Shown one piece after another: positions 55,966 to 64,000 of a stretch of 64,000 nt of DNA (position 1 is the stretch's first letter; each line of letters opens with the position of its first letter). The position numbers were made by a program, and so were the translations under genes. The notes beneath the pieces were generated by a model. It saw only the letters and a list, made by a program, of their open reading frames with translations, had not been told where the DNA came from and did no database searches. The DNA is from Rhodococcus tibetensis (lineage in GTDB: Bacteria > Actinomycetota > Actinomycetes > Mycobacteriales > Mycobacteriaceae), in contig NZ_JANFQF010000007.1 in assembly GCF_024438035.1 (NCBI RefSeq), forward strand, positions 186,001 through 250,000, read 5' to 3'.

Positions 55966-57048
55966 TTACGCGTCGATGATGAACGCCTCGAGCTCGGTGC
56001 GAGCCTTGTCGTCCGCCATCTGAACCGGCGGGGACTTCATCAGGTACGCGGAAGCGGGGTAGACGGGTCCACCGATGCCGCGGTCCTTGGCGATCTTGGC
56101 GGCGCGGACGGCGTCGATGATGATGCCGGCCGAGTTCGGGGAATCCCAGACCTCGAGCTTGTACTCCAGGTTCAGCGGCACGTCACCGAACGCGCGACCC
56201 TCGAGGCGGACGTACGCCCACTTGCGGTCGTCGAGCCAGCCGACGTGATCCGACGGGCCGATGTGCACGTTGCCCGGACCGAGGTCGCGGGTCAGGTTGG
56301 ACGTCACGGCCTGCGTCTTCGAGATCTTCTTCGACTCCAGGCGTTCACGCTCGAGCATGTTCTTGAAGTCCATGTTGCCGCCCACATTGAGCTGCATGGT
56401 GCGGTCGAGCTGTACGCCGCGGTCTTCGAACAGCTTCGCCATCACGCGGTGGGTGATGGTGGCGCCGACCTGCGACTTGATGTCGTCTCCGACGATCGGG
56501 ACACCGGCGTCCTTGAACTTCGCCGCCCACTCGGGATCGGAGGCGATGAACACGGGGAGGGCGTTGACGAACGCGACACCCGCGTCGATGGCGCACTGGG
56601 CGTAGAACTTGTCGGCGTCCTCGGAACCCACGGGCAGGTACGAGACCAGCACGTCGACCTCGGCGTCCTGCAGAGCCTTGACGACGTCGACGGGCTCGGC
56701 CTCGGAAATCTCGATGGTCTCGGCGTAGTACTTGCCGATGCCGTCGAGGGTGGGGCCGCGCAGCACCGGCACGTCGGCCGGCGGAACGTCCGCGATCTTG
56801 ATGGTGTTGTTCTCGCTGGCGAAGATGGCCTCGGAGAGGTCGAATCCGACCTTCTTGGCGTCGACGTCGAACGCGGCGACGAACTGGACGTCGCGCACGT
56901 GGTACTTGCCGAACTTGACGTGCATGAGGCCGGGAACGGTCGCCGTCTCGTCGGCGTCCTTGTAGTACTGCACGCCCTGAACCAAGGACGAGGCACAGTT
57001 CCCCACGCCCACAATGGCCACGCGCACCGCGGTGCTGTTCTCACCCAT
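55966..57048 (-). CDS. ino1: Inositol-3-phosphate synthase
   Basis: 360 residues. The NAD-binding N-terminus is [24 protein letters not shown], and the central family signature [15 protein letters not shown] is followed by [13 protein letters not shown] and SNLTRDLG. It converts glucose-6-phosphate to 1-L-myo-inositol-1-phosphate, the first step towards mycothiol and phosphatidylinositol lipids. It overlaps the PadR gene by 8 bases at its start, so the two are co-transcribed. The same pair is adjacent in mycobacteria (Rv0046c/Rv0047c). Confidence 0.95.
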   Translation of the reverse strand: MGENSTAVRVAIVGVGNCASSLVQGVQYYKDADETATVPGLMHVKFGKYHVRDVQFVAAFDVDAKKVGFDLSEAIFASENNTIKIADVPPADVPVLRGPTLDGIGKYYAETIEISEAEPVDVVKALQDAEVDVLVSYLPVGSEDADKFYAQCAIDAGVAFVNALPVFIASDPEWAAKFKDAGVPIVGDDIKSQVGATITHRVMAKLFEDRGVQLDRTMQLNVGGNMDFKNMLERERLESKKISKTQAVTSNLTRDLGPGNVHIGPSDHVGWLDDRKWAYVRLEGRAFGDVPLNLEYKLEVWDSPNSAGIIIDAVRAAKIAKDRGIGGPVYPASAYLMKSPPVQMADDKARTELEAFIIDA

Positions 57049-57598
57049 GGTCGGGTTCTCCTTCTTTATTAGGTGTTGCTGTCGATTGCTCGGCGGCGAT
57101 CAGCTCGTTGAGCCAGCGCACTTCGCGCTCACTGGATTCGAGGCCGAGCTGGTGAAGCTGACGGGTGTAGCGGTCGATCGACCCACTGGCCCGTCCCACG
57201 GCTTCGCGGAGCCCCTCGCGGCGCTCCTCGACCTGGCGTCGTCTGCCTTCGAGAATGCGCATCCGCGCCTCGGCGGGTGTGCGGCTGAAGAAGGCGAGAT
57301 GAACACCGAAACCGTCATCGGTGTAGTTCTGTGGACCCGTGTCGGCGACCAGTTCCTTGAACCGCTCCCGTCCGACCGGCGTGAGCTGATAGACGCGGCG
57401 GGCACGACGCTTGACGGTGCCCGGGGCACCTGCGTCCTCGGCGATCAACCCGTCCGCCTGCATGCGTCGCAGAGTCGGGTAGAGGGAACCGTAGGAGAAC
57501 GCGCGAAACGCACCCAGAAGTCCCGTCAACCGCTTCCGCAGCTCGTATCCATGCATGGGTGACTCGTGGAGCAGCCCGAGAATTGCCAATTCGAGCAC
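57041..57598 (-). CDS. PadR-family transcriptional regulator
   Basis: 185 residues. N-terminal winged helix: [53 protein letters not shown]. The C-terminal part is helical ([27 protein letters not shown]), a dimerisation arm. GTG 57598 follows GGGGGTGG and matches the family N-terminus, preferred over the longer frame to 57706. It precedes ino1 in one operon. A palindrome (57649-57665) lies upstream, likely autoregulatory. Confidence 0.9.
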   Translation of the reverse strand: MLELAILGLLHESPMHGYELRKRLTGLLGAFRAFSYGSLYPTLRRMQADGLIAEDAGAPGTVKRRARRVYQLTPVGRERFKELVADTGPQNYTDDGFGVHLAFFSRTPAEARMRILEGRRRQVEERREGLREAVGRASGSIDRYTRQLHQLGLESSEREVRWLNELIAAEQSTATPNKEGEPDHG

Positions 57599-57648
57599 TT
57601 GTCCACCCCCTGAGTCGCCAGACCTAACCGTGTGATGCGATGCCGAAC

Positions 57649-57665
57649 TATATCGCACCGATATA
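57649..57665. promoter_or_regulatory. Palindrome upstream of the PadR gene
   Basis: TATATCG (57649-57655), CAC, CGATATA (57659-57665): perfect seven-base arms. Two further CGATA half-sites occur within the next 25 bases. It lies 51-67 bases before the PadR GTG. Confidence 0.65.
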
Positions 57666-57766
57666 TACGACGATACGCGTGGGCGATACATGGGACAAGC
57701 CGTCACAGATTGTTTACGAGCGATGTTCCGTCCCGGCAGGCGGCCCCCGCCGGACCCTGCCGACTG

Positions 57767-58555
57767 TCAGTCGCCGAACGGGTAGACGGCGACGATCTCA
57801 CCGTCGAAGGTGACGTTGAAGTATCCGGTGTTGCCGGCTTCGTTGTTCGCGTACACGGAGATGATCGGTGGGCCGTCCTCTTCGCCGGCCTCGAAGCCGA
57901 AGGACAGGTGATCCACGGTTCCGTTGGGGACGCGGACGCTCTCCGGTGCGCCCTTCAGCAGGCCGGCGAGAGCCGGGAGGTTCACCGTAGCGAGATCGAA
58001 CGACCGCTCGTCGGCGTCGCGGCTCGAGACGCTGCCCCAGCTGTCGAATTCTCCGTCGTAGTAGTACGGGTCGGATTGGGACGGGTTGGCGGCCGCCTGC
58101 CGGTCGAAAACGGCGTGCTCGGGGAAGAGGTCGACTTCGTCGGCGATGGTGTTACCGAACTCTGCGCTGTAGTCGTCGATGAAGAACTGGACGCCACTGC
58201 CCGTGGTCAACGTCGGGACCGAAGTCGGGGATCCGGGTTCCTCCCCGAGCGTGCCGGCGATTGCGCCGCCCACCGCAGCTGTCGCAACGATGGCACCGGC
58301 GGCAATCCACCGTCGCCGGGACCTGCGCTGCTTCGGGCGGACGACGGGAGCATTGGCGAGGCGACTGGGAATCTGCAGGTCGCCGACGAGCCGGTCGAGT
58401 TCGTCGAACGTCTTCGCGCTCATCGCCCGGGCTGTGCGGTAGCTGTGTTCCTCAGCCGAAAGCTGACCGTCGGCCTGGGCGGCGTCGAGCACTCCGCAGG
58501 CGTCGGCCCGATCGGAGTCGCGCGCCCGTAAACCGGCGAGAGTTGATTTGGTCAT
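57767..58555 (-). CDS. DUF1707-domain membrane protein, tandem copy 1
   Basis: 262 residues. The N-terminal DUF1707 domain is RARDSDRADACGVLDAAQADGQLSAEEHSYRTARAMSAKTFDELDRLVGDLQIP (about residues 10-64). A single membrane helix follows (RRWIAAGAIVATAAVGGAIAG), then an extracytoplasmic domain (VQFFIDDYSAEFGNTIADEVDLFPEHAVFD, EAGNTGYFNVTFDGEIVAVYPFG). It resembles its two tandem neighbours in order and end motif. Mycobacteria have one such gene (Rv0048c) at this place. Function unknown. Confidence 0.85.
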   Translation of the reverse strand: MTKSTLAGLRARDSDRADACGVLDAAQADGQLSAEEHSYRTARAMSAKTFDELDRLVGDLQIPSRLANAPVVRPKQRRSRRRWIAAGAIVATAAVGGAIAGTLGEEPGSPTSVPTLTTGSGVQFFIDDYSAEFGNTIADEVDLFPEHAVFDRQAAANPSQSDPYYYDGEFDSWGSVSSRDADERSFDLATVNLPALAGLLKGAPESVRVPNGTVDHLSFGFEAGEEDGPPIISVYANNEAGNTGYFNVTFDGEIVAVYPFGD

Positions 58556-58562
58556 TCGCGTC

Positions 58563-59387
58563 CTATCCCCCGAACGGCGAGACGCGCAGGAGCGCGCCGG
58601 CTGGCGTGACCACGATCATTCCGCTTTCGTCGAAGTCGTTGCTTGCGTAGATCCGCACGAGGGGTGTGCCGCCGTCGGTGTCGATTCCGAGGTAGACGAT
58701 ATGCGCGTCCGGAACGTTGATCTTTGTCGGCGCCCCGGCCACGATTCCGGCCAGAGCGTCCAGATCGAGGCTGGTGAGGTCGATGGTCGGTGTATCGATC
58801 TTCCGAGTGGTCGGCGGCCCAGACCTGGAGAATCCGCCCTGATAGTCGTACTTGACGAGCCGGTTCGGTTCCCACGGTTGCGCGCGCTCGAAATTGGCAT
58901 GTCCCGGGTAGAGGTTCAACTCGTCGACGACCGTGTCACCGAACTTGGCGCGGTACTGGTCGATGAAGAGGGCCATTCCCTCACGCGTGGTGAGATCCGG
59001 CGTCGGTATCACCACCGGCTGGGCCGCGCCGAGGTCGAGCGCGGCCGGTTGCGCGGCGGGTGCGGGCACCTGCGCGTCGTCGCTGTCGGTGAGGGTGAAG
59101 GCACCGACGGCGGCTATGACGGCGGCTGCTGCGACTGCGGCGGTGAAGAGGTGACGGCGGGTCTCGCGGGGTGGCCGAGCCTCGGGTGGCGCATCCGCGG
59201 GGCGCTGCAGGTCGCCGACGAGGGCTTCGAGTTCGTCGAGTGTGCGCGCCCCGGCGGCCAGTTCGGTCATGGCGCGGTGCTCTTCCTGGCTGAGCTGTCC
59301 ATCCCCGAATGCGGCGTCGAGTATCGCGGCGGTGCTGGCGCGGTCGATGTCACGCGCGCGCGTATTCGCTGGGTATCGGCTGGCCAC
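58563..59387 (-). CDS. DUF1707-domain membrane protein, tandem copy 2
   Basis: 274 residues with the same layout: DUF1707 (ARDIDRASTAAILDAAFGDGQLSQEEHRAMTELAAGARTLDELEALVGDLQRP), membrane helix (LFTAAVAAAAVIAAVGAFTL), then an outer domain (GMALFIDQYRAKFGDTVVDELNLYPGHANFE, FDESGMIVVTPAGALLRVSPFG). The DUF1707 and D/N-rich segments align with the neighbours; the middle is more divergent. It is 7 bases from copy 1. Confidence 0.85.
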   Translation of the reverse strand: MASRYPANTRARDIDRASTAAILDAAFGDGQLSQEEHRAMTELAAGARTLDELEALVGDLQRPADAPPEARPPRETRRHLFTAAVAAAAVIAAVGAFTLTDSDDAQVPAPAAQPAALDLGAAQPVVIPTPDLTTREGMALFIDQYRAKFGDTVVDELNLYPGHANFERAQPWEPNRLVKYDYQGGFSRSGPPTTRKIDTPTIDLTSLDLDALAGIVAGAPTKINVPDAHIVYLGIDTDGGTPLVRIYASNDFDESGMIVVTPAGALLRVSPFGG

Positions 59388-59411
59388 GGAGAGATCCTAG
59401 TGTGCGGACCT

Positions 59412-60269
59412 CTAACTTGCCGGGACGATTTGCAGTATGTCGCCGCTGAGACCGGCCTTGACATACCCGCCGCCCAAATTTCCTGCTTTCTTGACGTAGA
59501 TGTTCATGGTCGGACCCCTGCCCCCGTCGGCGATGAGGACGTGGCCGATGCTGCCGTCCGGGGCACCCACGAGCCGAGGAGCGTCGCCGAGCAGTGCTCC
59601 CAGCGCGGAAACGTCTACCTGCCCCAGGTCGACGTCGGCCGCGCCGGACAGTCGCGGGGTGCGCGGTCCCCACGGGGTGAATTCGCCGCGGAAGGAGTAG
59701 CTGTCGGTCTTGTCGGGTGCTTCCATCACCGTTCTGTCCGCAAACGCGTAAGCGGGATGCAGCGCCATCCGATGAGCCGTGAGGTCGCCGAACTTGCCCC
59801 GATAGGCGTCGAATACTGCTGCGATGCCGGCCGGGGTGAGCGGATTGGGGGCTGTGACGACGATCGGCGTGACCGGGTCTGCCGCGGCGGGCTTGTCGAC
59901 AGGTGGCTCGACCTGGACCTGGACCGGCACGGACGCGCCTGCGTGCTCGGGGCCGTCGTGCTGCGTCAGCGCGACTGCGACGATGCCCGCTCCCACCAAT
60001 GCGGCGACACCCACGGCGATACGCAGGGCTCTTCTGGGCGATCCGGGGCGGCGAACGGGTACGTCGTCGGTGAGGGATGCGGGCAACTGCAGGTCGCTGA
60101 TCAGCAGGTTCAGCTCGGCGAGGGTCTTCGCCGCCATAGCCTGGGACGTGCGGTCGTGGTACTCGTCGGCACCGAGCTGCCCGTCGGCGTAGGCGGCGTC
60201 GAGCTGGCTGCACGCATTGACGCGATCGAGGTCGCGTGCGCGGGTGCGCGGGGACGGTGCGGAGGCCAC
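59412..60269 (-). CDS. DUF1707-domain membrane protein, tandem copy 3
   Basis: 285 residues: DUF1707 (ARDLDRVNACSQLDAAYADGQLGADEYHDRTSQAMAAKTLAELNLLISDLQLP), membrane helix (LRIAVGVAALVGAGIVAVAL), outer domain (AGIAAVFDAYRGKFGDLTAHRMALHPAYAFAD, KAGNLGGGYVKAGLSGDILQIVPA). It is the first of the three in transcription order, with the divergent DUF5318 gene start 89 bases away. Each copy ends in a similar Val/Phe-rich beta motif. Confidence 0.85.
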   Translation of the reverse strand: MASAPSPRTRARDLDRVNACSQLDAAYADGQLGADEYHDRTSQAMAAKTLAELNLLISDLQLPASLTDDVPVRRPGSPRRALRIAVGVAALVGAGIVAVALTQHDGPEHAGASVPVQVQVEPPVDKPAAADPVTPIVVTAPNPLTPAGIAAVFDAYRGKFGDLTAHRMALHPAYAFADRTVMEAPDKTDSYSFRGEFTPWGPRTPRLSGAADVDLGQVDVSALGALLGDAPRLVGAPDGSIGHVLIADGGRGPTMNIYVKKAGNLGGGYVKAGLSGDILQIVPAS

Positions 60270-60357
60270 ATCGGCATCGTAGTGGGGGAACGATGTTTGA
60301 CCAGTGTCACTCGACCGACCCCTTCTCTCCGGACGCGACGCACGTACTCTGGTCTCC

Positions 60358-60789
60358 GTGCGGATACAGCGGCAGGTGGTGGACTACGCGCTTCAGCGCA
60401 AGTCTCTGCTGGCCGAGGTCTACTCGGGCAGGACAGGCGTCACGGAGGTCTGTGATGCCAGCCCGTACCTGCTTCGGGCCGCGAAGTTCCACGGCAAGGG
60501 CTGTGACGTGGTGTGCCCTATCTGCCGGAAAGAGCAGTTGACTCTGGTTTCCTGGGTCTTCGGCGACAAGCTGGGTCCGGTATCGGGTTCGGCTCGGACC
60601 GCCGAGGAACTGGTGCGTCTCGCATCCACCCAGGAGGAGTTCTCGGTTCACGTGGTCGAGGTGTGCAGAACCTGTAGCTGGAACCATCTGGTCCAGTCCT
60701 ATGTTCTCGGTAATGTGCCCGCACCGAAGAGGCCGAGGCGATCGTCTCCGAGGCCTCGGCCGCCGAGTCGGCGGACCGCGAGCGAGTAG
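60358..60789 (+). CDS. DUF5318 protein (Rv0049-like)
   Basis: 143 residues: RIQRQVVDYALQRKSLLAEVYSGRTGVTEVCDASPYLLRAAKFHGKGCDVVCPICRKEQLTLVSWVFGDKLGPVSGSARTAEELV, with CPICRK and a later CRTCSW forming a likely zinc site. This matches the M. tuberculosis Rv0049 protein I recall. The GTG 60358 start fits that N-terminus; the frame extends to 60304. It lies 86 bases upstream of ponA1, in the same order as in mycobacteria. Function unknown. Confidence 0.88.
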   Translation: MRIQRQVVDYALQRKSLLAEVYSGRTGVTEVCDASPYLLRAAKFHGKGCDVVCPICRKEQLTLVSWVFGDKLGPVSGSARTAEELVRLASTQEEFSVHVVEVCRTCSWNHLVQSYVLGNVPAPKRPRRSSPRPRPPSRRTASE

Positions 60790-60875
60790 AACGCCCGAAT
60801 ACGGACGAGGGCCGAGGATTGCCCACTGACGTAACGCAGGACTGAAACAGGTCCACAACCACTGGAGATTTGTAC

Positions 60876-63416
60876 GTGAGTTCCCCCCGCAGCAACGCCC
60901 CGGGTGATCGACCGAACGGACCGAGACGACCGAGTGGCCCCCCGCCACAGGGACGCCCCGGAGGTCCACCACCCCGCGGCGGACAGCCTGCAGGTGGGCC
61001 TCCGCCCCCGCGCCGCATGCCTCCTCCACCGCAGGACGGCGGCAGGCCCCCGGGTCCCCCGCCACGTCGTCCCGGTCCCCCGCCGCAGGGTGGTGGCAGG
61101 CCCCCGGGTCCCCCGCCGCGACGTCCCGGTCCGCCGCCCGGCCGTCCGGTTGCGGGTCCCCGCAGCGCGCCGCCTCCCGGTGGACGTCCGCCCGGTCCGC
61201 CGCCGACGGGTGGCCGTCGACCCGGAGGCAACGCTGGTGGACCGCCGAGGAAGCCACCGGCGAAGAAGAGTTCGCGGTGGAGGATCGTGCGCAGCGCCGC
61301 CTACACGTGTGTCGCGCTGGGTTTGATCATCCCGATCCTGCTGTTCATGGCCGCCTACGTCGTGCAGGAGGTCCCGCGTCCCGGCGACCTCAAGACCAAT
61401 CAGGTGGCTACCATCTACGCCTCCGACGGTTCGTCGGTGCTGAGCAAGGTCGTGCCGCCCGAAGGTAACCGCACCGAGGTGACGCTCGACCAGATCCCCA
61501 AGCACACGCGGGATGCAGTGCTGGCAGCCGAGGACCGCGACTTCTACTCGAACCCCGGCTTCTCCATCGGCGGTTTCGCACGTGCTGCCCGCGACAACGT
61601 CCTGGGCAAAGACAGTGCCGGTGGTGGCTCGACCATCACCCAGCAGTACGTGAAGAAGACGATGGTGGGTTCCGAACGGTCGCTGACGCGAAAGATGAAG
61701 GAACTGGTCATCTCGTCGAAGATGGCCCGCGAGTGGTCCAAGGACGACATTTTGGCCGCCTACCTGAACACCATCTACTTCGGACGTGGTGCGTACGGCA
61801 TCGCGGCCGCGTCGAAGGCGTACTTCAACAAGCCCGTCGACCAGCTCTCCGTCGAGGAGAGCGCGGTTCTGGCGTCGTCGATCCAGTTACCGTCGTTGCT
61901 CGACCCGGAGACCAACCCCGAGGGTGCGCAGTCGCGGTGGAACTACGTCCTCGACGGCATGGTCACCGCAGGCACGCTCGAGCAGTCGGCTCGCGCCGGC
62001 ATGCAGTATCCGCCCTACGTGCCCCTCGCCCACGTCGACAACGGTAACCAGGACTCCGGTCCGGAGGGCCTGATCAAGAATCAGGTTCTGCGGGAGCTGG
62101 GTGACGCCGGGATCAGTGAGCAACTGCTCAACACCGAGGGACTGCAGATCACGACGACCATCGACCCGGCCGCTCAGGCTGCCGCGGTGGACTCGGTGCG
62201 TTCCAACATGGACGGTGAGCCGGAGAACCTTCGGACTGGTGTGGTGTCCGTCGATCCGAAGTCCGGCGCTGTGCGTGCCTACTACGGCGGCGAGGACGGC
62301 GGCGGTTACGACTTCGCGAATGCCGGCTTGCAGACCGGTTCGTCGTTCAAGGTGTTCGGTCTCGCTGCGGCGCTGGATCAGGGAATTCCGTTGTCGCAGA
62401 TGTACGACAGTTCGGAGCTGACGGTCAACGGCATCACGATCAGCAACGTCGAAGGTGAGGGCTGTGGTACTTGCACCATCGCCGAGGCGTTGAAGCGCTC
62501 ACTCAACACCAGCTTCTACCGTCAGCAACTCGAACTCGACGGCGGGCCGCAGGCGATCGCCGAGATGGCCCACCGGGCGGGTATCCCGGAGGAGATCCCC
62601 GGTGTCGGGCCGACGCTGACCGAGCCGGACGGCAGCGGTCCCAACAACGGCATCGTGCTGGGTCAGTACCAGTCGCGAGTGCTCGACATGGCGTCCTCGT
62701 ATGCCACGTTGGCGGCGTCGGGTGTCTACCGCGCCCCGCACTTCGTGCAGAAGGTGGTCAGCGCGGACGGCACCGTGTTGCTCGACCGCGGTGTCGATCC
62801 GGGCGAGGAGCGCATCGACAAGGACGTCGCCGACAACGTGACGGCCGCGATGGAGCCGATCGCCGGATATTCGCGCGGCCACAACCTGTCCGGTGGACGG
62901 CCGTCCGCGGCCAAGACGGGTACCGCGCAGCTCGGGGACACCGGGCAGAACAAGGACGCCTGGATGGTGGGGTACACCCCGTCGCTGTCCACGGCGGTCT
63001 GGGTCGGCACCACCGATGGTCAGGCCCTCGAAAACAGCAACGGTGCCATGATCTACGGTTCCGGCCTGCCGTCCGACATCTGGAAGGACACGATGGACGG
63101 TGCCCTCGAAGGCACCCCCGTCGAGAAGTTCCCGAAGCCGGGGCCCATCGGAGGCCAGTCGGGTCTGCCGGCGTACTCGGCGCCCGCGCCCACGAAGACG
63201 TCTGCGCCGCCGACGAGTACGTTCCAGCTGCCGACGCAGCTCGTGCCGCCGGTGGTGGTGACGCCGTCGCCGGTCGAAATCCTGCCGGGCATCACCATTC
63301 CGGTTCCGGGTCTGGCCCCGAGACCGACCACACCGGCACCGGTGGCGCCGGCCGAACCGGAGATCACGACACCACCGAACGCGGGCAACGGTCAGCGGCA
63401 GGTTCCGACGGGTTAG
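60876..63416 (+). CDS. ponA1: Class A penicillin-binding protein PonA1
   Basis: 846 residues. A long cytosolic Pro/Arg/Gly-rich N-terminus has repeated PPPRRPGPPP-type units. One membrane helix (VALGLIIPILLFMAAYVV) precedes the GT51 domain (AEDRDFYSNPGFSIGGFARAARDNVLGKDSAGGGSTITQQYVKK). The transpeptidase has SSFK at about 489-492, RSLNTSFY and KTG at 680-682, and a Pro-rich C-terminal tail. The domain set is complete. It matches the PonA1 position in mycobacteria. TTG 60870 is an alternative start. Confidence 0.95.
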   Translation: MSSPRSNAPGDRPNGPRRPSGPPPQGRPGGPPPRGGQPAGGPPPPRRMPPPPQDGGRPPGPPPRRPGPPPQGGGRPPGPPPRRPGPPPGRPVAGPRSAPPPGGRPPGPPPTGGRRPGGNAGGPPRKPPAKKSSRWRIVRSAAYTCVALGLIIPILLFMAAYVVQEVPRPGDLKTNQVATIYASDGSSVLSKVVPPEGNRTEVTLDQIPKHTRDAVLAAEDRDFYSNPGFSIGGFARAARDNVLGKDSAGGGSTITQQYVKKTMVGSERSLTRKMKELVISSKMAREWSKDDILAAYLNTIYFGRGAYGIAAASKAYFNKPVDQLSVEESAVLASSIQLPSLLDPETNPEGAQSRWNYVLDGMVTAGTLEQSARAGMQYPPYVPLAHVDNGNQDSGPEGLIKNQVLRELGDAGISEQLLNTEGLQITTTIDPAAQAAAVDSVRSNMDGEPENLRTGVVSVDPKSGAVRAYYGGEDGGGYDFANAGLQTGSSFKVFGLAAALDQGIPLSQMYDSSELTVNGITISNVEGEGCGTCTIAEALKRSLNTSFYRQQLELDGGPQAIAEMAHRAGIPEEIPGVGPTLTEPDGSGPNNGIVLGQYQSRVLDMASSYATLAASGVYRAPHFVQKVVSADGTVLLDRGVDPGEERIDKDVADNVTAAMEPIAGYSRGHNLSGGRPSAAKTGTAQLGDTGQNKDAWMVGYTPSLSTAVWVGTTDGQALENSNGAMIYGSGLPSDIWKDTMDGALEGTPVEKFPKPGPIGGQSGLPAYSAPAPTKTSAPPTSTFQLPTQLVPPVVVTPSPVEILPGITIPVPGLAPRPTTPAPVAPAEPEITTPPNAGNGQRQVPTG

Positions 63417-63438
63417 CGGCGACCGGTAGCCTCGCGTA

Positions 63439-64000
63439 GTGGCCGAGAACCCGAACGCGCACGTCGTCCGAGACGCGGGCGAGGCGGGATTCGTCTCGCC
63501 CGCACCGTTGGCGAAGGATCGGCGTTCCGCGGACTGGCGGGATGTTCCCGGCCGCACCGACCCGCTGGTCTCGGAGCTCTCGGGGGTGATCGGCGGCCCG
63601 GTGGGACGGCACGCGGTGGTGGGGCGCAGTCGGTTCTTCACCCCGATGCGAGCGATCCTGTTGCTGGCGATCGTCTTCCTCGCACTCGGCTGGTTCGCGA
63701 AGGCCCCCTGCATCCAGCAGGCCCCGGTGGGAGCGAACGGAGCGCTCGGCCTCGATTGGAGCGGTAGCCGGCAGTACGTCGCGATGTGTTACTCCGACAC
63801 CGTGCCGCTGTACGGTGCCGAGCGGCTGAACGAGGGCGCCTTCCCGTACAAGAAGTGGTGGGAGGAAGACGCCGGCAACGGCCAGATGCAGCGCCGCTAC
63901 ATGGAGTATCCGGTGGTGTCGGGTCTGTACCAGTACGGCGCCATGGCGGTGGCCAAGGCGTGGGACGCCGTCCACTGGTTACCGGGCGCCCTGCAGGTCG
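63439..64000 (+). CDS. DUF2029 (GT87-like) membrane protein, partial
   Basis: The first 187 codons of an open frame that runs off the window. GTG 63439 starts VAENPNAHVVRDAGEAGFVSPAPLAKDRRSADWRDVPGRTD. A membrane helix follows (AILLLAIVFLALGWFA), then CYSDTVPLYGAERLNEGAFPYKKWWEE and RYMEYPVVSGLYQY, both characteristic of the mycobacterial Rv0051 protein as I recall it. This is a multi-spanning envelope protein, probably a glycosyltransferase. Its position after ponA1 is conserved. Confidence 0.85.
   Translation, partial: MAENPNAHVVRDAGEAGFVSPAPLAKDRRSADWRDVPGRTDPLVSELSGVIGGPVGRHAVVGRSRFFTPMRAILLLAIVFLALGWFAKAPCIQQAPVGANGALGLDWSGSRQYVAMCYSDTVPLYGAERLNEGAFPYKKWWEEDAGNGQMQRRYMEYPVVSGLYQYGAMAVAKAWDAVHWLPGALQV

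Noticed and set aside
55921-57072. 383-residue plus-strand frame opposite ino1
   Set aside because: The minus strand encodes a full inositol-3-phosphate synthase.
58548-60455. 635-residue plus-strand frame opposite the DUF1707 genes
   Set aside because: No motif, and all three minus-strand genes have coherent domain order.
60870-61260. Pro/Arg/Gly repeats as a DNA repeat array or CRISPR-like element
   Set aside because: The repetition is protein-level low complexity in the PonA1 cytosolic tail, with no fixed repeat length.

Overview
The window is high-GC actinobacterial DNA. Gene content points to a Rhodococcus-type organism: a propane-monooxygenase (prm) operon tail with adh1 and a dedicated GroEL-like chaperonin, glucosylglycerate hydrolase, F420-type (LLM) oxidoreductase, and a right end whose gene order (ino1, PadR, DUF1707 protein, DUF5318, ponA1, DUF2029 membrane protein) matches from memory the Mycobacterium tuberculosis Rv0046c-Rv0051 neighbourhood. 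No rRNA, tRNA, CRISPR array or intact insertion sequence was recognised.

Layout. 0-9 kb: end of the prm operon (hydroxylase small subunit end, coupling protein, amidohydrolase, DUF59 protein, adh1, chaperonin, terminator hairpin), then a monooxygenase-fold protein, a GlcD-like FAD oxidase, a 62-aa protein and an AcoR/MimR-like activator preceded by tandem palindromes. 9-11.5 kb: a small Cys-rich two-gene unit and a decayed LysR/YeiH pair. 11.5-17.4 kb: a five-gene copper operon on the minus strand under a CsoR-type operator. 17.5-21.2 kb: amino-acid permease, glucosylglycerate hydrolase, secreted GH25 lysozyme. 21.2-23.5 kb: an unrecognised gene, an AhpD-like protein and an ECF41-type sigma factor, the last two divergent and each preceded by an ECF41-like promoter. 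23.5-28 kb: gene fragments and frameshifted genes around a PIN-toxin/excisionase-like pair.

28-38 kb: PhoX phosphatase, PHP-domain protein, hydrolase, lutCBA lactate-utilisation operon with its GntR regulator and a double palindromic operator, and a polar amino-acid ABC transporter whose binding protein is fused to the permease. 38-44 kb: TetR regulator, a broken AidB-like acyl-CoA dehydrogenase, thiolase, LLM oxidoreductase, and PfkB/SurE remnants. 44-47.4 kb: metallopeptidase/DUF2786 pair, iron-siderophore binding protein and Suc_Fer-like protein sharing an IdeR-like box. 47.4-52 kb: a complete sugar ABC transporter of the LpqY-SugABC type. 52-64 kb: two class A penicillin-binding proteins, TY-Chap protein, ino1/PadR, three tandem DUF1707 proteins, DUF5318 and a truncated DUF2029 gene.

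Two wider patterns stand out. First, a family of related intergenic hairpins (four close copies and one diverged copy) lies mostly at the 3' ends of minus-strand genes. Second, broken genes are frequent (LysR, YeiH, DUF2867, TetR, a DinB-like enzyme, a 27.5-kb hypothetical, AidB-like, PfkB, SurE) and are interspersed with intact operons. Single-base frameshifts could be sequencing errors, but the fragments with missing domains cannot be explained that way.
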